Positions 35,206 to 45,927 of a DNA stretch of 64,000 nt are shown piece after piece. This DNA is from Halovulum marinum. Lineage in GTDB: Bacteria; Pseudomonadota; Alphaproteobacteria; Rhodobacterales; Rhodobacteraceae. Location: the NCBI RefSeq assembly GCF_009697225.1, contig NZ_WIND01000001.1, forward strand, positions 1-64,000. Reading direction: 5' to 3'. The position numbers and the translations under genes are program-made. Position 1 is the first letter of the stretch; each line of letters opens with the position of its first letter. Below the pieces are notes generated by a model, which had not been told where the DNA came from, did not search any database, and saw only the letters and a program-made list of their open reading frames with translations.

Positions 35206-36150
35206 ATGAGAAAGTTCTTTGCCGCCACCACTTTGGCAACCCTGATGTCCACTTCGGCCATGGCCGAATCCATCGGTGTGTCGATGGCGCTGTTCGACGA
35301 CAATTTCCTGACCGTTCTCCGCAATGGCATGGTCGAGATGGCCGAAGGGATGGACGACGTCGATATCCAGGTCGAGGATGCTCAGAACGACGTGGCGCGT
35401 CAGCTCGATCAGATCAACAACTTCATCGCCTCGGGCGTCGATGCGATTATCGTGAACCCCGTCGACACCTCGGCCACGCAGGCGATGTCGGACGCTGCCG
35501 ACGCCGCCGGCGTGCCGCTCGTCTACGTTAATCGTCAACCCGTCAACGTCGACACCCTTCCCGACAACCAGGCATTCGTCGCTTCGGATGAGCGTGAATC
35601 GGGCACGCTCGAAACGGTCGAGATCTGCGATATTCTCGCGGCTGCCGGCAAGGATCCGGCGAACGTCTATATCATGATGGGTGAGCTTTCGAACCAGGCC
35701 GCTGTCCAACGCACGCAGGACATCGACGATGTGATCGCGAACGACCAGTGTTCAGTCACGTTGAACATCATCGACCGGCAGACCGCAAACTGGTCGCGCG
35801 ACGAGGCCCAGGACCTCATGACCAACTGGCTGTCGACGGGTGAGCCCTTTGACGCGCTCATTTCCAACAACGACGAGATGGCGATCGGCGCCATCCAGGC
35901 GATGAAGGCCTCCGGCATCGCCATGGAGAATGTTGTCGTCGGCGGGATCGACGCCACGCAGGACGCGCTTTTTGCAATGGCCGCCGGGGAACTCGACGTG
36001 ACGGTGTTCCAAGACGCCGCCGGCCAAGGCGCGGGTGCGCTCGATGCCGCGCTCAAGCTGGCACGCGGCGAGGACGTGGACCAGAAGGTCTACGTGCCGT
36101 TCCAGCTCGTGACGCCGGAAAACATGTCCGAGTTCACGACCAGGAACTGA
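35206..36150 (+). CDS. Sugar ABC transporter substrate-binding protein (RbsB/inositol type)
   Basis: This 314-residue periplasmic protein has a signal peptide ([20 protein letters not shown]). Type I binding-protein features include [42 protein letters not shown] and [19 protein letters not shown]. The best overall resemblance is to ribose, inositol or rhizopine binders of CUT2 systems. It is complete, but the permease behind it is cut short and no ATPase gene follows, so the importer is not functional from this locus alone. Confidence 0.92.
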   Translation: MRKFFAATTLATLMSTSAMAESIGVSMALFDDNFLTVLRNGMVEMAEGMDDVDIQVEDAQNDVARQLDQINNFIASGVDAIIVNPVDTSATQAMSDAADAAGVPLVYVNRQPVNVDTLPDNQAFVASDERESGTLETVEICDILAAAGKDPANVYIMMGELSNQAAVQRTQDIDDVIANDQCSVTLNIIDRQTANWSRDEAQDLMTNWLSTGEPFDALISNNDEMAIGAIQAMKASGIAMENVVVGGIDATQDALFAMAAGELDVTVFQDAAGQGAGALDAALKLARGEDVDQKVYVPFQLVTPENMSEFTTRN

Positions 36151-36233
36151 GCCTTCGCTCATCGATCCGGGGCGGCCAGACAGTGCGGCCCCGGTATCCA
36201 ATCGTGCATCCCCGAGGGAGGAGGATCACCGGA

Positions 36234-36585
36234 ATGGCCGAATCTACGCATGGAATTGGCGGGCTGACGTTCGACACCTCGAAGCGAAGCCTGCCGCCCG
36301 AGGCCGGGGTCGCAATCGCTCTCGTCCTGATCGTCGTGGTCTTCGAGCTGCTGGGGCGGCTCGTGATGAACGATAGCTTTCTCTTCAACACACGTGAGAA
36401 CGTCGACGGCATTTTCAACACGGCGCGTTTGCAGATCATCATCCTGCAGGTCTCGATCATCGGGATAATCGCGCTGGGCGTGACCCAGGTGATCATCACC
36501 GGCGGGATCGACCTTTCGTCCGGCTCTGTCGTCGGCGCCACCGCCATGATCGCGATGAGCTTCGCTCAGGTCGGCGAGGTCAGCG
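36234..36585 (+). pseudogene. Truncated sugar ABC permease (RbsC type)
   Basis: The frame starts with [10 protein letters not shown] and contains the first helices of a CUT2 permease, with [20 protein letters not shown], the strongest RbsC motif. After about 115 residues (near ...IAMSFAQ) similarity stops and the frame enters unrelated recombinase-like sequence. Roughly two thirds of a normal 320-340-residue permease is missing. It lies 83 bases after the binding-protein gene, the normal operon order. Confidence 0.85.
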
Positions 36586-36674
36586 GGCACACGTCGAAGG
36601 ACATGATCGCGAAGTATGCGGGCGCAGCGCGGCAGAAGATGCGTACCCGGCAGGCAGCGGAGCGGCGCCGGTGA
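36586..36674 (+). pseudogene. C-terminal tail of a tyrosine recombinase (integrase) fused to the permease fragment
   Basis: About 29 codons read [20 protein letters not shown] and end in a basic tail. The GH...KYA pattern with a following ARQK matches the last catalytic His and nucleophilic Tyr region of phage or island integrases in alphaproteobacteria. It ends 88 bases before tRNA-Cys, a frequent integration target. The rest of the integrase is absent. The assignment rests on a short segment. Confidence 0.6.
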
Positions 36675-36699
36675 ACGGAACAAGTACGGAACGTGAAAC

Positions 36700-36720
36700 T
36701 GTTAAATGGAGTGTTAAATG
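36700..36720. repeat. Two 9-base direct repeats TGTTAAATG between integrase tail and tRNA
   Basis: TGTTAAATG occurs at 36700-36708 and 36712-36720, a 12-base period, in an AT-rich patch directly before the tRNA promoter. Short direct repeats beside an integrase gene could be arm-type integrase-binding sites. This is inference from position. Confidence 0.4.
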
Positions 36721-36721
36721 C

Positions 36722-36750
36722 TTGACCGTACCCGAAACGTTCCCTAATGA
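36722..36750 (+). promoter_or_regulatory. Promoter of tRNA-Cys
   Basis: TTGACC (36722-36727) matches the -35 consensus at five of six positions. After 17 bases comes TAATGA (36745-36750) as a weak -10 element. The tRNA begins 12 bases further on. Confidence 0.55.
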
Positions 36751-36762
36751 ATGCAGCAGGTT

Positions 36763-36836
36763 GGCGACGTGGCGGAGTGGTTACGCAGCGGATTGCAAAT
36801 CCGTGTACACCGGTTCGATTCCGGTCGTCGCCTCCA
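36763..36836 (+). tRNA. tRNA-Cys (anticodon GCA)
   Basis: The 74 bases fold as a cloverleaf. The acceptor stem is GGCGACG with CGTCGCC, the D-arm GCG/CGC around AGTGG, and the anticodon loop TTGCAAA gives GCA. The T-arm is ACCGG/CCGGT around TTCGATT. The discriminator is T and CCA is encoded. It is the only tRNA I find in the window, and it forms the right border of the mosaic region that carries the integrase tail. Confidence 0.95.
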
Positions 36837-36925
36837 CCCCGTCCGCGGCTGATCTTCCCGACCGCCCCCGGCACCCGGCCGCCTCGGCGCTGGACATCCG
36901 CATTTGGCGCGATAGACCGGACAGC

Positions 36926-37603
36926 ATGAAACGCGCAATCGTCACGGGCGGCGCCGGCCTCATCGGCTCCGGCATCTGCGAGGCGCTGGCCGGCGCCGGC
37001 TGGGACGTCGCCGCCTTCGACCTGCGGCCGGGGGACGGCCCGGCGCGGCAGGTGCATTGCGACGTGACCGACGAGGCGTCGGTCGCGCAGGCATTTTCGA
37101 CGCTGGGCTGGGACAACCTCGACCTGCTGGTCAACAACGCCGGCATCGCCGGGGCCGACAGCGGGCCGATCGAGGCGCTGTCGCTGGCGCAGTGGCGGCG
37201 GGTGACCGACAGCCACCTGACCGGGGCGTTCCTGATGACCCGCGCGGCGGTGCCGCTGCTGCGCGACGGCGGCAGCATCGTCAACATGGCCTCGACCCGC
37301 GCCTTCATGTCCGAGCCCGACACCGAGGCCTACGCCGCCGCCAAGGGCGGGCTGGTGGCGCTGACCCACGCGCTGGCGATCAGCCTGGGGCCGCGGCTGC
37401 GCGCGAACGCCATCGCGCCGGGCTGGATCGCCTCCGGCGAGGGGCTGAGCGCGGCCGACCACGCCCAGCACCCGGTCGGCCGGGTGGGCGGCGCCGGCGA
37501 TATCGCCGACGCGGTGCTGTACCTGGCGGCGGCCGGCTTCGTCACCGGTCAGGTGCTGACCGTCGACGGCGGCATGACCCGGAAGATGATCTACCAGGAT
37601 TGA
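36926..37603 (+). CDS. Short-chain dehydrogenase/reductase
   Basis: This 225-residue NAD(P)-dependent SDR has a glycine-rich VTGGAGLIGSGIC, LLVNNAGIAG, catalytic SIVNMAS (Ser) and YAAAKGG (Tyr, Lys), and the C-terminal VTGQVLTVDGGM. It belongs to the classical family; the substrate is unknown, perhaps a sugar or polyol given the xylose operon that converges on it. The frame is open upstream through the tRNA, but ATG at 36926 begins exactly at the Rossmann strand. Confidence 0.9.
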   Translation: MKRAIVTGGAGLIGSGICEALAGAGWDVAAFDLRPGDGPARQVHCDVTDEASVAQAFSTLGWDNLDLLVNNAGIAGADSGPIEALSLAQWRRVTDSHLTGAFLMTRAAVPLLRDGGSIVNMASTRAFMSEPDTEAYAAAKGGLVALTHALAISLGPRLRANAIAPGWIASGEGLSAADHAQHPVGRVGGAGDIADAVLYLAAAGFVTGQVLTVDGGMTRKMIYQD

Positions 37604-37624
37604 CCGCCGGGCGATCCGGCCCCG

Positions 37625-37653
37625 GCCCCGGCGGCGCTGTGCCGCCGGGGCCG
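37625..37653. terminator. Bidirectional hairpin between convergent SDR and xylose-operon genes
   Basis: Perfect 12-base arms GGCCCCGGCGGC (37625-37636) and GCCGCCGGGGCC (37642-37653) with loop GCTGT. It lies 22 bases after the SDR stop and 12 bases after the binding-protein stop, so it can end transcription from both sides. No T-run. Confidence 0.65.
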
Positions 37654-37664
37654 CGGATCGCCGA

Positions 37665-38609
37665 TCAGAACGGGCTGTCGGGGAAGTAGTACTGCCCGGC
37701 GTTCTCGGGCGTCACCAGCACCGAGCCGATGATGAACTCGCCCGACACCGGCGCGTTCGACACCAGCCCGACGGCGGTGATCTCGATCGCGGTGGCGATC
37801 ATCGACGGCGGGTAGGTGACGTTCGCCGGGATCATCGCGTCGCCGTCCATGGTGCGCTTGACCATCTCCTTCATGCCCGCGCCGCCGAGCACGAACTGGA
37901 TGTCCTCGCGTCCCGACGCCTCGATCGCCGCCAGGACGCCGATCGCCATGTCGTCGTCCGAGGCCCAAACCGCGTCGATCTCGGGGTATTTCGACAGGAA
38001 GTCCTGCATCACCGTGAAGCTGTCGTCGCGGTTCCAGTTGCCGTGCTCCATCGCCAGGATCTCGATCCCGGTGCCCTCGGTGGCGGCCTGGAAGCCCTCG
38101 ACCCGCTCGTTGTCGATCGTGGTCGGGATGCCGCGCAGCACGACGATCTTGCCGCCGTCGGGCAGCTTCGAGGCCATGTACTCGCCCGAGACCCGGCCGA
38201 AGCCCGGGTTGTCGCCGGCGACGTAGAGGTCCTCGATCCCCTCTTGGCTCAGGCCGCGGTCGACGACGGTGACCCAGGCGCCGCTTTCGGCGACGCCCTG
38301 CACCGGGCCGGTCAGCGGCTCGGATTCGAACGGCAGCACCACCAGCGCGTCGATGTTGCGGGTGGCCAGCATGTCCTCGATGTCCGACACCTGCTTGGCC
38401 GGGTCCGAGGCGGTGGCCAGCACGAAGTCGAGGTTCTCGTAGGTCGCCTCCAGCCGCTCCACGGCCTCCTGCGCGAAATAGTTCATGCCGCCGGCCCAGC
38501 CGTGCGTCGCGGCGGGGATCGACACGCCGATCACCTTGGTATCCTGCGCCAGCGCCGGCGTCGCGGCCAGCAGCGCCCCCAGCGCCAGCCCGGTCATGAG
38601 ATGCTTCAT
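37665..38609 (-). CDS. Xylose-operon sugar-binding protein (RbsB-like)
   Basis: This 314-residue periplasmic protein has a signal peptide (MKHLMTGLALGALLAATPALA). CUT2 motifs include KVIGVSIPAATHGWAGG, TRNIDALVVLPFESEPL, WVTVVDRGL and DAVWASDDDMAIGVLAAIE. The aromatic and Asp/Arg residues expected to hold a pyranose are present. It is the last gene of the minus-strand operon, an unusual place for the receptor gene. GGGAGGA precedes the start. Confidence 0.93.
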   Translation of the reverse strand: MKHLMTGLALGALLAATPALAQDTKVIGVSIPAATHGWAGGMNYFAQEAVERLEATYENLDFVLATASDPAKQVSDIEDMLATRNIDALVVLPFESEPLTGPVQGVAESGAWVTVVDRGLSQEGIEDLYVAGDNPGFGRVSGEYMASKLPDGGKIVVLRGIPTTIDNERVEGFQAATEGTGIEILAMEHGNWNRDDSFTVMQDFLSKYPEIDAVWASDDDMAIGVLAAIEASGREDIQFVLGGAGMKEMVKRTMDGDAMIPANVTYPPSMIATAIEITAVGLVSNAPVSGEFIIGSVLVTPENAGQYYFPDSPF

Positions 38610-38638
38610 CTTGGTTCCTCCCACTTGTGATGGCCGGC

Positions 38639-39639
38639 TCAGCCGCCGGCCCTGCCCTCGCGCTGCAGAATGACAGCGAGAATGATGATCGCGCCCTGGA
38701 TCGCGCCGTTGAGATAGGGCGACACCAGGTCGGTCAGGTTCAGGATGTTGCCGATCAGGCTGAGGATCAGCACGCCGATCACCGTGCCCCAGACCCGGCC
38801 GAAGCCGCCCTTCAGCACGGTGCCGCCGATGATCACCGCGGCGATCGCCTCCAGTTCCCACAGCAGCCCGGTCGAGGCCGAGGCCGAGCCCAGCCGCGGC
38901 ACGTACATGATCGTGGCGACCCCGACCAGCAGGCCGAGGAAGACGTAGGTCATCAGCCGCACGCGGTTGACGTTGATGCTGGAATATCTCGCCACCTGGT
39001 CGTTCGAGCCGATCGCCGCGCAGTGCCGGCCGAACACCGCGCTGCGCATGGCGATCTCGCCCAGGATCACGACCACGGCAAATACGATGATCGGCCAGCC
39101 GATCCCGAGGATGCCGTCGTAGTAGACCGGCCGGTAGAAGGTGCGCAGCCCGAAATCCAGGCTCAGCGTGCCGCCGTCGGCCAGCCAGGTCACCAGGCTG
39201 CGGTAGATGCCCATCGAGCCGAGCGTGACGATGAACGCCTCGATCCCGAGGCTGGTGATCAGGATCCCGTTCAGGAACCCGGCCGCCAGCCCGGCGGCCA
39301 CCGCCGTCGCCATGCCCAGCAGGATGATCGGCACGCCGATGCCCAGCGCCGGCAGCGCCGCGTTCATCACCAGGATCATCAGCCCGGCGATGAACGCCGC
39401 CATCGAGCCGACCGACAGATCCAGCCCGCCGGCGGTGATCACGAAGGTCATGCCCACGGCGATGATGCCGATGAAGGCCGAGCGCGCCAGCACGTTGGTG
39501 ATGTTGGCATGGCTGAGGAAGTTCTCGTTCAGGAACATGCCGATCGCCAGCAGCACCAGCAGCGCCAGGATCGGGCCCAGCACGGTCATCGACGGCAGGC
39601 CCCGGCGCGGCGCCCGGGCGGGCGGGGTCTGGGTCGCGG

Positions 39640-39643
<4 letters not shown>
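38639..39643 (-). CDS. Sugar ABC transporter permease (RbsC-like)
   Basis: This 334-residue CUT2 permease has 8-10 predicted helices. It includes GMTFVITAGGLDLSVGSMAA and the C-terminal EAIAAVIIGGTVLKGGFG and VWGTVIGVLI motifs. The full length contrasts with the cut permease at 36.2 kb. It is coupled to the upstream ATPase by a four-base overlap and lies 29 bases before the binding-protein gene. Confidence 0.95.
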
Positions 39644-41156
<1,513 letters not shown>

Positions 41157-41160
<4 letters not shown>

Positions 41161-42293
41161 AACCTCACCCAGGCCGCGTTGTCCTTCGAGGACCGCACGC
41201 AGGCATCGATGAAACGCATCCCGGCCATGCCCGCCGCGATCCCCGGCAGATGCCCCGGCGCCTTGTCGCCGCCCGGGGTCCAGTCGCGGATCGCCTGCGC
41301 CGCCTCGGTATAGATGTTGGCGAAACCTTCCAGATAGCCCTCGGGGTGGCCGCCCGGAATGCGGCTGACGGCGGTCGACGCGTCGACCGCCCCGGCGCCG
41401 TTGCGGGTGATCAGGCGCTTGGGCGCGCCGAACGGCGTGTGCCACAGGTAGTTCGGATCCTCCTGCGCCCATTCCAGCCCGCCGGTTTCGCCATAGACGC
41501 GCAGGCGCAGGCCGTTCTCGTTGCCCGGCGCGACCTGGCTGGACCACAGCATCCCGCGCGCGCCGCCCCTGAAGCGCAGCATCATGTGGGCGTTGTCGTC
41601 CAGGCTGCGCCCGGCGCCGAAGCACTGCAGGTCGGCGGCCAGTTCCTCGACCTCCAGCCCGGTGACGAAGCAGGCCAGGTTGTGCGCATGGGTGCCGATG
41701 TCGCCCACCGAGCCGCCCGCCCCCGAGCGCGCCGGGTCGGTGCGCCACTCGGCCTGTTTCACGCCATCCTTCTCGGGGGTGCCGGTCAGCCAGTCCTGCG
41801 GATACTCGACCTGCACCACCCGGATCTTGCCCAGCTCGCCGGCGGCGACCATCGCCTGCGCCTGCCGGATCATCGGATAGCCGGTGTAGTTGTGGGTCAG
41901 GACGAACAGCGCATCGGCCTGCGCGACGGCCTTCTCCAGCCGCGCCGCATCCTCCATGGTCGAGGTCAGCGGCTTGTCGCAGATCACGTGGATGCCGCGC
42001 TTCAGGAACGCCTCGGCGGCGGCGGCGTGGACGTGGTTCGGGGTGACGATGGACACCGCCTGGATGCCGTCCGCGCGCCCGGCCTCGGCCTCGGCCATCT
42101 GCTCGAAACTGCCGTAGCAGCGGTCCGGGTCCAGCCCCAGCGCCTGCCCGGACGCCGTCGATTTCTCGGGCGTCGAGGACAGCGCCCCGGCGACCAGCGC
42201 GAAATGCCCGTCGATGCGGCTGGCGATGCGGTGCACGCCGCCGATGAAGGCGTCGTTGCCGCCGCCGACCATGCCAAGTCTGATCTGTTTCAT
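41157..42293 (-). CDS. Gfo/Idh/MocA-family oxidoreductase
   Basis: This 378-residue NAD-dependent dehydrogenase has the Rossmann start RLGMVGGGNDAFIGGVHR, the family DKP motif (HVICDKPLTST) and a C-terminal domain with GGSVGDIGTHAHNLACFVTG, which holds the catalytic Asp and His. Paired with a TIM-barrel isomerase and CUT2 importer it resembles oxidation-epimerisation modules for sugars or inositols, so the operon may handle more than plain xylose. Confidence 0.92.
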
Positions 42294-42296
42294 GGC

Positions 42297-43349
42297 TCAG
42301 ATCCCCAGCATGCGGCGGTTGGCGGCGTCGTCGGTGCCGCCGCCGGCGAAATCGTCGAACGCCTTCTCGGTCACCCGGATGATGTGGTCCGAGACGAACT
42401 GCGCGCCCTCGCGCGCGCCGTCCTCGGGGTGCTTCAGCGCGCATTCCCATTCGACCACGGCCCAGCCGTCGAAATCGTTCGCCGTCAGCTTCGAGAACAC
42501 CGCCCCGAAATCCACCTGCCCGTCGCCGAGGCTGCGGAACCGCCCGGCGCGGTCCACCCAGGACTGGTAGCCGCCGTAGACGCCCTGCCGCCCGGTCGGG
42601 TTGAACTCGGCGTCCTTGACGTGGAACATCCGGATCACGTCCTTGTAGATGTCCAGATTGTCAAGGTAATCAAGGCACTGCAGAACATAGTGCGAAGGAT
42701 CGTAGAGCATGCAGGCGCGGCGGTGGTTGCCGGTCCGCTCGCGGAACATCTCGTAGGTGACGCCGTCGTGCAGGTCCTCGCCCGGATGGATCTCGTAGCA
42801 GACGTCGACGCCGTTTTCCTCGGCATGATCCAGGATCGGCGTCCAGCGCTTCGCCAGCTCGTCGAACCCGGTCTCGACCAGCCCGGCGGGGCGCTGCGGG
42901 AACGGATAGAGGAACGGCCAGACCAGCGCGCCCGAGAACGTCGCCATCGCGCCGAGGCCCATGTGCCGCGAGGCGGTCAGCGCCTTCTTCACCTGCTCGA
43001 CCGCCCATTCCTGCCGCGCCTTCGGATCGCCCCGCACCGCGGGCGCGGCAAAGCCGTCCATGGCCTCGTCATAGGCCGGGTGCACGGCGACCAGCTGGCC
43101 CTGCAGATGGGTCGAAAGCTCGGTCACCTCGACGCCGTTCTCGCGCGCCACGCCCAGGAACTCGTCGCAGTAGTCCTTGCTCTCGGCGGCCTTGTCCAGG
43201 TCGATCAGCTGGGCGGCGAAGGTCGGCACCTGCACCCCCTTGTAGCCGCAGTCGGCAGCCCATCTGGTGATCCCGTCCCAGCTGTCGAACGGCGCCTCGT
43301 CGCCTGCGAACTGCGCCAGAAACAGCGCCGGTCCCTTGATCGTCTTCAT
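42297..43349 (-). CDS. TIM-barrel sugar isomerase/epimerase
   Basis: This 350-residue protein has the xylose isomerase-like TIM barrel. Metal-site motifs are CYEIHPGEDLHDG (Glu), MLYDPSHYVLQ (Asp, His), IRMFHVKDAEF (His) and AVVEWECA (Glu). It lies three bases before the Gfo/Idh/MocA gene; such pairs usually act in sequence on keto-sugars. The substrate is not deducible. Ribosome-binding site AGGAG-like sequence precedes the start. Confidence 0.9.
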   Translation of the reverse strand: MKTIKGPALFLAQFAGDEAPFDSWDGITRWAADCGYKGVQVPTFAAQLIDLDKAAESKDYCDEFLGVARENGVEVTELSTHLQGQLVAVHPAYDEAMDGFAAPAVRGDPKARQEWAVEQVKKALTASRHMGLGAMATFSGALVWPFLYPFPQRPAGLVETGFDELAKRWTPILDHAEENGVDVCYEIHPGEDLHDGVTYEMFRERTGNHRRACMLYDPSHYVLQCLDYLDNLDIYKDVIRMFHVKDAEFNPTGRQGVYGGYQSWVDRAGRFRSLGDGQVDFGAVFSKLTANDFDGWAVVEWECALKHPEDGAREGAQFVSDHIIRVTEKAFDDFAGGGTDDAANRRMLGI

Positions 43350-43376
43350 GATAATCCTCCCTTCGCCGGTCCGAAC

Positions 43377-44681
43377 TCAGACGTAGCGGTTCACGATGTT
43401 CTCAAGCTTCTCCTGCCGCCCCGAGACCGGCTGCGGGTCCAGCCCGGCGGCCTCGGCCCGGTCGGCGATGTCGGCAAGCGTCGCCCCGGGCGCCAGCATT
43501 GCGCGCGCCTCGGGCGTTTGCCAACCGGCATAGCGGGCGCGGCGCGCCTCTTCGAGCCTGCCGTCCTCCAGCATCGCCGCCGCCGCCTTCAGCCCGCGCG
43601 CGCAGACGTCCATCGCCCCGGCGTGGGCGGCGATCAGGTCCTCGGCGTCCAGGCTCTGCCGACGCAGCTTGGCGTCGAAATTGGTGCCGCCGGTGGTGAA
43701 GCCACCGGCCTTCAGCACCTCGTAATAGGCCAGCGCCACCTCGGGCACGTTGTTGGGGAACTGGTCGGTGTCCCAGCCGGACTGGTAGTCGTTGCGGTTC
43801 ATGTCGATCGAGCCCAGGATCCCCAGCGAGGCGGCCAGCGCCAGCTCGTGCTCGAAGCTGTGCCCGGCGAGGATCGCGTGGCCCTGCTCGACGTTGACCT
43901 TGACCTCGTCCTCAAGCCCGAACCGCTTCAGGAAACCGTACACCGTGGCGACATCGTAGTCGTACTGGTGCTTGGTCGGCTCCTGCGGCTTCGGCTCGAT
44001 CAGGATCTGCCCCTTGAAGCCGATCTTGTGCTTGTGCTCGACCACCATGCTCAGGAACCGGCCCATCTGCTCCAGCTCCTGGCCCAGATCGGTGTTCAGC
44101 AGCGTCTCGTAGCCCTCGCGCCCGCCCCACAGCACATAATTTGCGCCGTCCAGCCGCTGCGTCACCTCCATGCAGCTGCGCACCACCGAGGCGCAGTAGG
44201 CGAACACGTCCGGGTCCGGGTTGGTCGCGGCGCCCGCCATGTAGCGGCGGTTCGAGAACATGTTGGCGGTGCCCCACAGCAGCTTCGGCCCGCCGGCCTC
44301 CATCTTCTGCGCGAAATGGTCGGCCATCTCGTTCAGGCGCCGGTGGCTCTCGGCCAGGCTGGCGCCCTCGGGGCGGACGTCGTGGTCGTGGAAGGCGAAG
44401 AACGGCACGCCGAGGATGCGGAACATCTCGAACGCGGCGTCGGCCTTCAGCTTCGCCAGCTCCATGGTGTCGGCCGGGAACCAGGGCCGCTCGAAGGTGC
44501 GGCCGCCGAACGGGTCGTTCCCCTCCCAGACGAAGTTGTGCCAGTAGCACACGGCGAAGCGCAGGTGGTCCTCCATCCGCTTGCCCATCACCATCTCGTC
44601 GGGGTCGTAGTGCCGGAACGCCAGGCCGTCGGCCTGCGGGTCGTGGCGCAGCGGCGCGATGTCGCTGAAGTATCCGCTCAT
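43377..44681 (-). CDS. xylA: Xylose isomerase
   Basis: This 434-residue group II xylose isomerase converts D-xylose to D-xylulose. The catalytic FHDHD (His98, Asp101) and metal ligands in [35 protein letters not shown] and [20 protein letters not shown] are complete. Length is canonical. GAGGAG precedes the start, which overlaps the LacI stop by four bases. A xylulokinase gene (xylB) is not found in this window, so that step is encoded elsewhere. Confidence 0.97.
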   Translation of the reverse strand: MSGYFSDIAPLRHDPQADGLAFRHYDPDEMVMGKRMEDHLRFAVCYWHNFVWEGNDPFGGRTFERPWFPADTMELAKLKADAAFEMFRILGVPFFAFHDHDVRPEGASLAESHRRLNEMADHFAQKMEAGGPKLLWGTANMFSNRRYMAGAATNPDPDVFAYCASVVRSCMEVTQRLDGANYVLWGGREGYETLLNTDLGQELEQMGRFLSMVVEHKHKIGFKGQILIEPKPQEPTKHQYDYDVATVYGFLKRFGLEDEVKVNVEQGHAILAGHSFEHELALAASLGILGSIDMNRNDYQSGWDTDQFPNNVPEVALAYYEVLKAGGFTTGGTNFDAKLRRQSLDAEDLIAAHAGAMDVCARGLKAAAAMLEDGRLEEARRARYAGWQTPEARAMLAPGATLADIADRAEAAGLDPQPVSGRQEKLENIVNRYV

Positions 44682-45736
44682 GGATCGTCTCCTCGGGGTG
44701 CCGGCGCGGGCTGCGCCGGCAGGTTGTCCTTGACGTAGATCGTCGGCGTGATGCCCGGCGCGGGCGGAACCGGCAGCCCGTCGGCCAGCGCGCGCATGAT
44801 GTCCAGCGCGGCGGCGACCTCCTCGGCGGGCTTCTGGTCGATCACCGCGTCGATCAGCCCCGCCTCCAGCGCCGCGCGGCTGTGCGGCACCAGCTCGTGC
44901 ACGATCACCAGCGGCCGCGCCGCCGGGTCCAGCGCCGCGACCGCCTGCACCAGGCCGCGGTTGCCGGCGCCGGCGCTGTACAGCCCGGTCGGCCGCGCCG
45001 CATCCGCCAGCGCCTGCGCGACCGCGGCGCGCATCCGCGCCGGATCGTCCCGGGTCTCGACCGCCGGCAGCAGCGCGATGCCGGCCGCCGCGTCCAGCAC
45101 CTGCGCCACCCCGGCCAGCCGCTGGGCGTGGTCCTGCGCCGCACGGGTGCCGATCAGCGGCAGGATCCGCCCGGCGCGGCCGCGGTGGCCCAGCGCCATC
45201 AGCCGCCCGGCGGTGCGCCCGGCGCCGATGTTGTCGATGCCGACATAGGCCGCGCGCGCCGGCGACGGGATGTCCGACACCACCGTCAGCACCGCGACCC
45301 CGGCGTCCGACAGCCGCGCGACCTGCGCCGCCACCTCCGGATCGTCGACGCCCAGGAAGGCGACGCAGTCGCAGCTCTCGGCCGTCAGCCGCGCCAGCGC
45401 CCCGGCCAGCGCCGCGCCGTCGAACGCCGGCACCGCGTCCAGCGACACCGCCACCCGGTCCTGCGCCCGCGCCGCCTGCTCGGCCAGCACCGACTGGCGC
45501 AGGCTGCGGAAGAAGCCGTGATCGCCCGAGGGCAGCAGGAACCGGAAGCGATAGACCCGCCGCCGCGACAGGTTGGCGGCGTGCACGTCGCGGCGATAGC
45601 CCAGCCGCGCGATCGCCGCACGCACCTGCGCCTCGGCCCGCGCCGAGACGTTGCCGCGCGCGTTCAGCACCCGGTCCGCCGTCGCATAGCTGACGCCGGC
45701 GGCCGCCGCCACATCGTGCAGGGTCGGCTTGCGCAT
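44678..45736 (-). CDS. LacI-family regulator of the xylose-type operon
   Basis: This 352-residue regulator has the headpiece [21 protein letters not shown] and a type I periplasmic-binding-like effector domain. It is the first gene of the operon (regulator, xylA, isomerase, oxidoreductase, importer). Two GACGTC-centred palindromes 40-76 bases upstream are its likely autoregulatory operators. The effector is probably xylose or a related sugar. Confidence 0.92.
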   Translation of the reverse strand: MRKPTLHDVAAAAGVSYATADRVLNARGNVSARAEAQVRAAIARLGYRRDVHAANLSRRRVYRFRFLLPSGDHGFFRSLRQSVLAEQAARAQDRVAVSLDAVPAFDGAALAGALARLTAESCDCVAFLGVDDPEVAAQVARLSDAGVAVLTVVSDIPSPARAAYVGIDNIGAGRTAGRLMALGHRGRAGRILPLIGTRAAQDHAQRLAGVAQVLDAAAGIALLPAVETRDDPARMRAAVAQALADAARPTGLYSAGAGNRGLVQAVAALDPAARPLVIVHELVPHSRAALEAGLIDAVIDQKPAEEVAAALDIMRALADGLPVPPAPGITPTIYVKDNLPAQPAPAPRGDDP

Positions 45737-45775
45737 GCCCCGTCATTCCTCCCGCGGGCACGGTGCGCGCGAATC

Positions 45776-45812
45776 TGATAGACGTCAATCATTTTCTGAC
45801 AGACGTCTGTCA
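45776..45812. promoter_or_regulatory. Tandem palindromic operator of the xylose-type operon
   Basis: TGACAGACGTCTGTCA (45797-45812) is a perfect 16-base palindrome. TGATAGACGTCAATCA (45776-45791) is a near-perfect relative sharing the GACGTC centre. Centres are 21 bases apart, two helical turns, so dimers would bind the same face. They lie just upstream of the LacI start. Confidence 0.7.
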
Positions 45813-45849
45813 ATGCGGCCCCGCGCCGAACGCAGATCCGATGGCAGCG

Positions 45850-45871
45850 GAATTGAACGAACGTTCAATTC
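45850..45871. promoter_or_regulatory. 22-base dyad before the Lrp-family gene
   Basis: Ten-base arms GAATTGAACG (45850-45859) and CGTTCAATTC (45862-45871) are exact complements around AA. The dyad ends 56 bases before the Lrp-family start and is the probable autoregulatory site. Confidence 0.6.
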
Positions 45872-45927
45872 TGGTCCGGCGCGCCGCGACTGGACACAGG
45901 CCCCCGCGCCGGGTCACATGGCCGGCG

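Noticed and set aside
36671-36925. In-frame extension of the SDR gene upstream through tRNA-Cys
   Set aside because: It would overlap the tRNA. The Rossmann fold begins at the ATG at 36926.
41250-44738. A 1162-codon plus-strand open frame antisense to the xylose operon
   Set aside because: It is antisense to several genes with clear motifs (xylA, oxidoreductase, isomerase). The translation is a His/Arg/Gly-rich antisense shadow.
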